This document shows positions 55,844 through 64,000 of a DNA stretch of 64,000 nt, in pieces. The notes beneath the pieces were generated by a model. That model was not told where the DNA came from and did no database searches. It was given only the letters and a program-made list of their open reading frames with translations. The stretch's first letter is position 1. Each line of letters starts with the position of its first letter. The position numbers and the translations under genes are program-made. The stretch lies in assembly GCA_030549495.1 (NCBI GenBank), contig JAUIRK010000570.1:668501-732500 (forward strand). The letters are read 5' to 3'. Source of the DNA: Nectonema munidae (taxonomy: Eukaryota; Nematomorpha; Nectonematoida; Nectonematidae).

Positions 55844-58415
55844 ATGATGCTTTCAGAAAAAAAACTTGAAACTTTCAAAAATAGTTGTAGGTTTTTATTC
55901 TGCAGAGGGCTTGAAATAAACAAACTTTTTGATAAAATGCTATGTTTGAAATAACTTCCAATACTGTCCATTTTTTTGAAAGTTGACTTTAATTGTTGCT
56001 TTCATTATCCTCATCCGAAACATCTGATGATAACTCTATTTTTAAAAAATCTTGTGAAGTAGACGAATGGGAATATTTCATTATCGTATTTTTAGAATTA
56101 TATAATTAAAATATATCAAAAATTAGATTAGTCTAACACGTAATATTAGAATAATCGCGTGTCAGACGCCAATTGTTATTCAATTCCAAATACTAACGCT
56201 TGATGTATAAAACGATGTTATGCTTAAGAAGTATACTTTTCTCAACAACATGATGAATATTTTGCTGCAGGCAACCAAAAATCGTTAATCCGAACAGAAG
56301 ATTTAAAAAAATCATTCCGATAATGAAATTATCCGAGTCTGTCAAAAAACAATTAATATTCATGTCAAATTTTAAGGAGTTAATAAAATAACACAATATA
56401 TTTTTGAGAAATTACCATTTTACCTCAAATATTTTACCAAAAACTTTAAATTCTCAAATATTTTTATTAAAAGTTGCAAAAAGAGGAGGAAATATTTTAA
56501 GGAAAAAAGTTTATTTGTATACCGATAATGAAGGACCTAGTTAATGAAGTCAGAATTAACGAGGGTCGACGGAATATCATTTTATGTATGATGCACGTCG
56601 CGCAAAAGCCCATTTGACAACATGTGTAATTTATATGGCATAAAGTTTACCAGGCAATCATTTGATTCGCTTATGTGTTTGAGACATGTTTGACTTGGAC
56701 ATGGCTTTTCATAGATATTTCTTTAAAGTGGAAGCATAGCACTCCTCCTGATATTATAAATCTATCCATCCCACCACCATTAACAGACAGTGAACAGTAT
56801 CCCAGCGTATTTGACATTTCCTATAGGAACAATATGATCAGCTTACATTTCCAAAAAATTAAGCTTCGTGCAGAACAATATGAGAACATTAGAAGATTGC
56901 TAGAGTTCTAGCGAATGTTTATCACTACTCATTCGATTCATTTTAACGTGGTCCATTATGATGCGCGATTCAATACAACACTCGAAGGGTCTTGGCTTCG
57001 TTTTTTATGGTCATATAAGACGTGTTCCAGTTGATCCGTTATAACGCTGACCATTCGTTCGCTTGAACCCCGATATCCGTGTTTTAAAGGATCTACTTCA
57101 TATTATGAATTAAGAAGTCGTTGTTTGATGTATACCTAAGAATGAAGAATAAGAAGTACAATCTATATATGACTTGCAAGAATATTTCTGTGTAAAAGAA
57201 AAAGAAAAAGAAATCCAAAAATATGTTCAAAGATATTCATTTTTGTTTTCGCAACTTAGTGAAATGGCCTCAGAGATGAGACTAAAATGGAAAAAGGCAT
57301 CAGAAAAAACTGAATTGAATATAAAAGAGAGGTCTAAAAATAGTTGAGCCAAAATTTTTAGCTGATACTTCGCCAAGATACAAACTCAACTATTGAAATA
57401 ATAATTAGCCTAAACATAGTATCTGTTTTTGTGAATTTAAATAGAACCTGTGTAAGACACACCCTACTTCCATAGCTTTCTGTTAATGAAAGAAATTGTA
57501 ATTAGTTAAGGAGCAGCTTATCAAAAGTGGTTGACATCTATTATAATACAACTTTTCAAGCTCTTTATAAAAAAAAGAATTTCTTCTAAAACACGTTTCA
57601 AATCCTAAACTTTATTTAACTAAATGCAAATGTCTTCAACTACAATTCTGTCAAAAATTATTGAATGCATGATTTCAGATAATTTTCTCATTTTTTAAAA
57701 GTTTTGCTTGGGTTAAAAATAATAAGCATAACTTTTTCGAGAAAAAATCAACTTCGTTACAAACACTTGTTCAAAAAATTAAGAGCAATCAAAAATTCCG
57801 CCAAAATTAATTTATTAAAACAACGCATAAATTAACATTTGCATAAAGCTTTTTCTCTACAATCTAATTGATTATAAATTCTCCATCACATAAAATCTCT
57901 AAGAAAGTTCTAGATTACATGGGAAATTTTATTTTTATACCAACTTTTAACTCAAATTTCTATAAACTTTTCACTGAATATTCCTTTTATTTTCTTCACA
58001 AATTGAATATTTTGTCTATTTCTTGGAGTTGGTAGCCTATCTTTTGACTTAATAAATTATGTTTTGTTATGTTATGTTATTATAACTATTGTCATTACAC
58101 CATTAAAAATTTTGAAATATGCCAATGATGATGGTTGAATTTTTATATTACTTTCTAAAAAGTTAATTGTTGGAGTCAGTAATTTCTGCTTGACGCTGTC
58201 TACATAACTATTGATGCATGTAATATTTGTTCTTATGAGTTCTATTTATCTGAAATGTTGACTATAGACATCATCAACCACACTTTGAATTTTTTTGAAT
58301 GCTTTTTACGAATGTATGCTATAAATGATGAATGAGTTGAATTAAAGCTTTTATATCGACAGTCTTCTAAACTCAAAATTGAAAAATCTTTATTCTAAAA
58401 TAAAAAAGCAAGACA
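55844..58415. other. Interval with unassigned short frames
   Basis: The plus-strand frame 56675-56911 (STPPDIINLSIPPPLTDSEQ and RNNMISLHFQKIKLRAEQYE) looks more protein-like than its surroundings, and about 47 codons near 57200-57350 read EIQKYVQRYSFLFSQLSEMA then SEMRLKWKKASEKTELNI. I recognise neither. They could be exons or element remnants. Confidence 0.3.
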
Positions 58416-58687
58416 ATGTCTATCAGGTGCAGATACAGATAAGGGCTAAGGGGGCTCTAGCTTGGGGGGCCGCCCCCCCCCCCCCCCTCTCTCCCACTCT
58501 CCCTCTCTTACCCCATGATTTTTCGAAAGTTTAGCTAAATATTTTTGATAAAGTATAGGCAGTATAAATAATATTTGAGATTTCAATATTTAATATACCA
58601 AATTATGCAAAATTGAACTCTTGTAAAGGTTTTAGCCACCAATCTACAGCCCGCTAAATTGATTCTGGATCCGCCTCTAATGTCCAT
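58416..58687. mobile_element. hAT-type MITE with poly-C tract
   Basis: Element 58424-58679. Ends CAGGTGCAGATACAG and TAGAGGCGGATCCAG (read inward). Flanking ATGTCTAT (58416-58423) and ATGTCCAT (58680-58687) differ at one base. Inside is a run of C of about 16 at 58471-58487 followed by CT-rich sequence. Confidence 0.8.
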
Positions 58688-60530
58688 TATCATTCAAGAT
58701 TACTTCAGTTTAAAAATGATATATTTGTTCATTTGCATCACACATTATCCATAAAAACCTATCTAAACATACGCCCACTTCTTGAGATGAGTCAGTTTTT
58801 CGAACTTCTTTCTGCCAATTCTATGCTAAAAGTAACTCATATATTTTAATTTAGTTATTTATTTCAAGTTCCAAAAGATGAATATATCAAGAATCATTTA
58901 TTTGCTACCTTTTAATAACCCAGTTATCTTGTTTACTAAACCTAAAATTTTAATTGGAAATGTTTTATAGCTTTTAAATTTTTTCTAATTTTAAATTTCT
59001 AAAAAAAAAATTGATATAAACACTATTTCTCAAGTACCCGAAAAACAAACTAAAATTATTACTTTTAAAAAAATACACACCTCATAGGTGTCATGAGTCA
59101 GTCAAAAACGTCGTTAAATCAATCATATAAAATACGATCTTTGTGATTTTTGTCAGCGAGCCTATAGCCTAGGTTGTCAGCATGAAAGAAGTATCAAAAT
59201 GAGAAATTATTTCCCATTTCCAGTTATGTTAACTGTTCCGGTTATGACATCGCTTAACAATGCAATGCAGGGGGATATATAGTAATCCTAGTTTTTTCTT
59301 CACTAATGTTATACGTCAAAATATTTTTCTCAACAAATATTGTAAGAGTAAGAAGCTCTAACTGTTTTTATATACATTAATATCAAAGTTGGTCTTTTAA
59401 TAAAATAATTTTATCCAATCGCTCATTTCCTACATATCGATATATTCCAAACGAAGAAACCTCAACTCAAGACCATCCCTTCCCATAAGAGCTTTTCAAA
59501 AAAAGCTCTCTTACTACTGTAGAGTCATCGAATGAGACCAGTTCAGTCCAATTCCAAGCAAATATACATTTGAAATTTAGTCAAGCAATTTTTCTAGTTT
59601 AAAAGTAGCAATATCATAGAATAAGAATTTTTTATTTTGAAAAAATAACATTTCATACAAACTAACACATATGTAAGTATTATAATAACTAATAAGACAT
59701 TAAAATTAATGATATTAGCGTTGTGTTGCCATTATTATTGGTCTAAGACTAAGAGATCTTGCTTTGACTTCTCTCAATAATAAGTTCAAAGATTTTGCAT
59801 AAAAGTGGAATTCAAAAACACAATACGTTATTGAAAAAATATGATAGAGCATATAGTAACATATATTATTCCTTAAGAAGAGATAAACTGTTAGAGATAC
59901 TTGAGCATAAAAGACATTTGCACATTGTATAAAAGTGTGCATAATTGTGTTTGTAATAGTTTCCCCTAGAAATATCCTTATTTTTGTAAATAGAGTTGCA
60001 ATTTTTTTAGACAAGTGTAAAATGTCATGCAAAAAATAGAGAACTAAAAATAGACTCCTCACTGCAAACGGATTTGTATTTCTTTTGGAATCAATTTTCG
60101 GAGTAAAAGGAACTGTTGATATGTTCATTACATTAATGTTTCTGAACCATGATCCACTTGATGAAGGCTTTATTAAAGTAAAAAGAGTGTATATGCGCGT
60201 ATATGGCTAATCGAGTTTCCGCTTCTAAAAGAAATACATCTGTTTAAAATCTTCCTAACTTTCGTGTATACCGTTTTAGGAGATCAATATTTACAGATTG
60301 CAATATAGAAGACTTTATAAATATATGCTTATCTGCTTTTAGACTCTTGTCGTTAATGCGTCAACATAAATCATTATTAACGGAACAAATCATTATGTTT
60401 TTTTATTCTTATATATACAAACACAAAAGTGCAATTTAAAAAAGTATTATAAAATATTTTGATAATATTGTCAATTGTTTGAAATTGGAAGTGTAATTCA
60501 CTTGATATTACATGTTATTTTTTGATTTAG
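58688..60530. other. Non-coding interval upstream of the LIM exons
   Basis: Probably intron or upstream sequence of the LIM gene. A minus-strand frame of 137 codons at 59715-60128 has no motif. On the plus strand the same stretch hints at a decayed LINE carboxyl end (YLSIKDICTLYKSVHN), too weak to call. Confidence 0.4.
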
Positions 60531-60712
60531 GATCCATTACCATTTTGCTATGAATGTCATTCGAGAATAACGGACAAATTTGTTTACACGGTAAATGAAA
60601 ATTACTATCACCCCAAGTGTTTGAAATGTAGCATGTGTCAACAGAATTTGGCAAAGTATAAATCTTGCTATTTCAAAAATGAGAACCTTTTCTGCCAAAA
60701 AGATTATCTCGT
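60531..60712 (+). CDS. Awh: LIM domain 1 exon of an Arrowhead/Lhx6/8-like transcription factor
   Basis: The exon is bounded by an acceptor (TTTTTTGATTTAG before 60531) and a strong donor (GTAAGT at 60713). It reads in frame from GAT: CYECHSRITDKFV, YYHPKCLKCSMCQQNLAKY and SCYFKNENLFCQKDYLV. This has the zinc ligands C-x2-C, H-x2-C, C-x2-C and C-x2-D of a complete LIM domain. The S-C-Y-x-K-N and F-C-x-x-D-Y ending is characteristic of the Lhx6/Lhx8/Arrowhead group. LIM domains bind the cofactor LDB/Chip and the protein acts in the nucleus in neural and appendage development in relatives. Ends in phase 2. The exon(s) carrying the start codon are upstream and not identified. Confidence 0.8.
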
Positions 60713-61578
60713 GTAAGTATAAATTTTGATGTTTTTTACACATGTCATAGATATTCTTCTTGAGTTTCATTCAAGAGCAACAATATTTAAAGACTCATTC
60801 AAACGCCATCCTAATTTATATCCTTCATTTTCAACTTTTTTTCTAGTATGAAAAGAGGCAGACTTCATAGTACTTCATAATTGTGTCAAATCAAAGGAAC
60901 AAAAAATCTAGATGAGTTTTCCTAAGACAAGCTCAAACTAGGGAGAAATGACTTTTAGGATTACAATTTATAAACCTTATTTGACAGTGTGATAATGATA
61001 TATTTATATATTCTGTAATAAAATTGTTAAAATTTTTTACTATTGCAAAGAGTTCAAGCGCGCCTATCCGAATGGTAAACTTTTTGGGCGTTCGTTTTCT
61101 AAAATTTATCGCCTGCTTTCCTTTGCAATGAGTTTTTATAAAACTTCCGGGAGACGATTTTTATTCGATGAAGCACTGGTGTTGCATTGTGGGTTAAAGG
61201 TTTAAGGGAAGCATGAGATTTCTCCGCATCTGTAAAGTTCGAATTAGATTCTCCGAAAAATTAACAAAGAAAAGAAAACATTATAAAAGTACGTGAAGTT
61301 GAAAGACATTAAATAAATGTTACACCATTTTAAATGAGTTATTGGATTTTATTTGGAGAAAGGTGATTTTATTATCTGATTTTATAATCGACTAAAGAAT
61401 TTCGCATACATGAATATTGTTTGGGCATACATACTTTCAGTTCGGGTACTTGAAAATTCGGGCAATCTCGGTTTGGATAATCTAGATTCTACTGTAGAGA
61501 TATGATAACTCATATTCTCTTTAATATTCGAGCTTTCTTGAAGTGAAATTAAGAGTACATATTGTTTTGATGCTTTAG
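60713..61578 (+). other. Intron of the LIM gene
   Basis: 866 bp from GTAAGT to the acceptor TTTGATGCTTTAG. No element identified inside. An acceptor-like TTTTTTTCTAG at about 60846 is followed by an early stop, so I do not use it. Confidence 0.75.
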
Positions 61579-61790
61579 GCTTTTTGACTTCAAATGCTCA
61601 AAGTGCTTGCAACCGATTCACTCCAAAGATTGGATTAGAAAAGCAAAAACAAATGTGTACCATCTGGCCTGCTTTGCGTGCTCCTGCTGTGAACGCCAAC
61701 TCTCCACTGGGGAAAAGTTCATCCTTGTCAATGACAAAGTCTACTGTCGCATTCACTGCGAGTACCAAGATGACCTGTTGCTGGACGATG
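61579..61790 (+). CDS. Awh: LIM domain 2 exon of the Arrowhead/Lhx6/8-like gene
   Basis: The first base G completes a Val codon begun by the last two bases of the previous exon, giving DYLVLFDFKCSKC, the same domain spacing as in Lhx6/8. Then IHSKDWIRKAKTNVYHLAC, FACSCCERQLSTGEKF and KVYCRIHC follow: a full second LIM domain with ligands C-x2-C, H-x2-C, C-x2-C and C-x2-H. The DW-R-K/R-A and R-Q-L-S-T-G-E motifs support the Lhx6/8/Arrowhead assignment. The 3' end is uncertain: a GTAGTG donor at 61791 is my choice, but the frame stays open to TGA at 61829-61831. In relatives, a homeodomain follows; none is seen before 64000. Other strand and frame overlaps here are only shadows. Confidence 0.75.
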
Positions 61791-61831
61791 GTAGTGACCT
61801 CTCTTGCCATTCTTACTTTAATCGCTTTTGA

Positions 61832-62500
61832 TTGGACGATAAGGGTGTCCTAGAAACTTTACCGGGAGGAGAGAAGAATGATATATTCTCTACAAAAATA
61901 AGATATAGCGTAACAGTAACAGTCTATAGAAGTAGTCATTTTGGTTAAAAACTGGACATCTTCAAAATTGTAAGCTCTTTAGCTGTGTTCAAAAATTTCT
62001 ATTTTTACACTTGAATATTTATTATAAGATAGGGATTACAAATCAAACTACCTATAAAATATGAACTTCAAGATGCACATAAAAATGTCTATAAGTATAA
62101 AAGCCAGTAATATAAGGGTGGGCTGAAGCGCTAACATATCACGTATTGCAAAATATAAACCAGGAATATAGTAGGATAGGATGACAAATATTTAAAAAAA
62201 ATTTCAACTCTATAAGTCTTTTTAAACTTAAGTCAAGCAAAAAGCAGCTGGGATAGTTTTTGTGGTGAAAGTGCAAGGAAAGTGTTCCTTTGAAAGAACT
62301 GCTTATGGAAGCCAGTAAGTAAAAGTTTACAATTTTCCAAGTAAAATGCTAAATCTGTTGTATTTTGGCATTATAATATGAAAAATTATAGAAAATTCTT
62401 TTATTGACATTCAAACATAACATGACATCATAGATCATTATCATATCTTAAAGTACAGATGGAAAAAATTAAAGTATATTATAAGGTATAAAAAGTGATC
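61832..62500. other. Non-coding interval after the LIM exon
   Basis: Probably the next intron or 3' flank. No homeodomain-like sequence and no clear AATAAA-plus-GT-rich terminator that would settle the gene end. Confidence 0.4.
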
Positions 62501-62504
62501 GAAC

Positions 62505-63840
62505 ATTTTTTCCTTCTAAAAGCCATCTAGTATATTCTTGGAAACATTCAAGGATGGATATTGTAGAAATATATTCGGGCAAAGGGTTCCAATCGTTGAT
62601 CATACGTTGAGAGAAAATCTTTTTAGATAAGATTTTTGCAATGACACTTTTGAAACGTGTATATTTATGAAATCTTTGTGTCTATTAGAATAATCAGGTA
62701 AAATTTTTGGATTTATCTTGAAGTTTCCATTTACAAATGTTGTACACAGTAATTATGCCTCTTCTTTTGAATTATGTACATCATAGAAGGCAAATTTATT
62801 TTTTTTAGTCTTTCCTTATAAACCAGTTCTTTTAATGGAAGAATCTTTTTGGTATTAGTCCTTTGTACTATTTCAATCATCATAAATATGATAAGGAAAC
62901 GCTACCATGTTACCATACTCGAAAATGGGCTTTATAAGAATTTTATAGAGAAGTGGTGATCTGATAATATTAAATAAGAAAAAACATTTGGCAACTTATT
63001 AAAAGCTTGGAAATCTTTAGAAACTCTTATTGTATATTTTCAGAAGAATCAAGATTAGAGGTGATAAGAACGCCGAAATCTTTTTGTGTGTCCACTTTTT
63101 TCAATTTATGAGAGCTCCAATTTGAAAGTGCGTACATTTATCCAAATTGAGCTTCATTCCCCATCTATTTATTGCACCAATGAAAAACGTTTATCAAGTC
63201 AAGATGTCAATTAGATCTAACATCTTTATTCGACACATTATAAATTTTGAGGTCATCTGCAAACACTTTTATTTTAGAGTTCACTAGATCATTAAGAAAA
63301 ATGTTGAAAAGAAGAGGTCCTAAGACGGAACCAATCGTAATTAATTTTTCATCAGATTTTCTATCTTTTTGAAAATTGATTTACAAAGCGAGTAAGTAAG
63401 GAAATTTTTTATCTCCTGATTTAGATTAAAACAGTCTTCCATACATCCAAAACCGAACTAAAGTATTCACTAAGCACATTTGCTTTTACAATATCAGTTT
63501 TCGTAGGTGATTCATTGCGTCCAATTAATTCATTTAAAGCATTCGTTTTTCTTTTTTCATTTATGTAAAACTAAACTTTTATAGGATCTTGATTATAGTT
63601 AGAAAGAAGATTCTTCTCATGACAGATCTTTGCTTTACGCATTTCATTTCTTTTTCTACTTGTTTGTATTTTTCAAATAAATATTTGCGCTGTTTGATAA
63701 AATTGTTAAAAAGTTTTTTCATTTTTCTAATGAGAATTTTAATCAAGCTGTTAATATAGTCGTGAAATTTTCTATTCGTGTTTTTCAGGGGAATATATTT
63801 TTCTATAAGGGGATAAAGTTTATCCATAAAAAAAATAGAA
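62505..63840 (-). pseudogene. CR1-like LINE ORF2 fragment, internally deleted
   Basis: Minus strand from 63827: a linker with NSLIKILIRKMKKLFNNFIK, then a jump that removes the polymerase fingers, then ITIGSVLGPLLFNIFLND, IKVFADDLKIYNVS (catalytic box F-A-D-D), KVDTQKDFGVLITSNL, and in broken frames the thumb and ILPDYSNRHKDF and NILDGF near 62520. Order and motifs match the element at 47-50 kb, so it is a relative, more decayed. It lies downstream of the LIM exon, opposite in strand, likely within an intron. Confidence 0.8.
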
Positions 63841-64000
63841 ATTATTGAGTTTGAAACTTTTTACAGCATGCCTATCAAAAAAAGTAAAAGTGTTGCATTG
63901 TTTAGTTAAATTTCTTTTGGATTCCACATTAATTAAAAAATATTGAATTTTTTCGATTTATTTAAAATTAAATTTCACTGTTCTTGTTAAAACACTTTTG
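63841..64000. other. AT-rich window end
   Basis: No frame or repeat recognised. Confidence 0.4.

Noticed and set aside
59715-60128. Minus-strand frame of 137 codons
   Set aside because: Hydrophobic but without a signal peptide plus domain pattern; the opposite strand weakly resembles a decayed LINE end, so it is probably a shadow.
61584-61853. Alternative plus-strand and minus-strand frames over the second LIM exon
   Set aside because: Overlap the LIM frame, which has zinc ligands in correct spacing; the others are shadows.
1-64000. CRISPR arrays, bacterial operons, rRNA
   Set aside because: Tandem repeats present are too long and contiguous without spacers; introns and eukaryotic elements exclude a bacterial source; no rRNA-like GC-rich conserved block seen.

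Overview
This is an AT-rich (roughly 70 percent A+T by eye) animal genomic window. Three things make it eukaryotic: introns with GT..AG junctions, a LIM-homeobox-type gene split over two exons, and a dense layer of eukaryotic transposable elements. No operon, bacterial gene or CRISPR array is visible. The mix of Merlin, hAT, piggyBac, RTE, CR1 and jockey-like elements and tRNA-derived SINEs, plus an Arrowhead/Lhx6/8-type LIM gene, fits an arthropod. A copepod such as a sea louse is my guess, not something the sequence proves.

Only two host genes can be supported. At the right end (+ strand), two exons (60531-60712 and 61579 to about 61790) encode two complete zinc-binding LIM domains and join in phase. 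They look like the LIM part of an Arrowhead/Lhx6/Lhx8 transcription factor; the homeodomain would lie beyond the window, unless the gene ends at an in-frame stop at 61829. In the left half, 23874-24884 is a 336-codon Lys/Arg-rich open frame with a good splice acceptor and a poly(A) signal just after its stop. It reads as the last exon of a gene whose product I do not recognise.

Nearly everything else is mobile or repetitive DNA. 1-4900: a Merlin (IS1595-type DDE) element with long inverted arms sits in a ~150-bp tandem repeat (S1); a complete hAT element with an 8-bp target duplication is nested in its left arm and a fold-back repeat in its right arm. 5490-6005: a piggyBac remnant with a poly-C tract. 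6560-7815: a second ~150-bp array (S2) with a distinctive 3' module and a G-tract end; a related copy is at 39590-41117. 7820-10690: an RTE-type LINE on the minus strand. 10800-12815: two abutting hAT remnants. 13681-15845: a broken jockey-like LINE bracketed by inverted SINE copies. 15850-17790: a DIRS/LTR-like retroelement with a nested hAT MITE. 17810-18630: a piggyBac carboxyl half next to an inverted S1 array. 21.9 kb: another piggyBac scrap. 26.9-28.6 kb: a decayed RNase-H-fold transposase gene. 35-36.6 kb: LINE fragments and a hAT MITE containing a SINE. 44.9-45.5, 47.2-50.4, 50.9-51.6 and 62.5-63.8 kb: minus-strand LINE copies; the 47-50 kb CR1-type copy is the least decayed. Four hAT-like MITEs at 16.3, 55.0, 55.6 and 58.4 kb show target-site duplications of varying quality.

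The remaining intervals are AT-rich non-coding DNA, probably introns, intergenic sequence and old repeats. The transposase and reverse-transcriptase genes are almost all broken by frameshifts or stops, so most elements look dead. Nothing in the window amounts to a clearly new multi-gene system. The most unusual structures are the fold-back repeats with hammerhead-like motifs, the two unrelated 150-bp arrays, and repeats carrying a PBX/MEIS-type motif.
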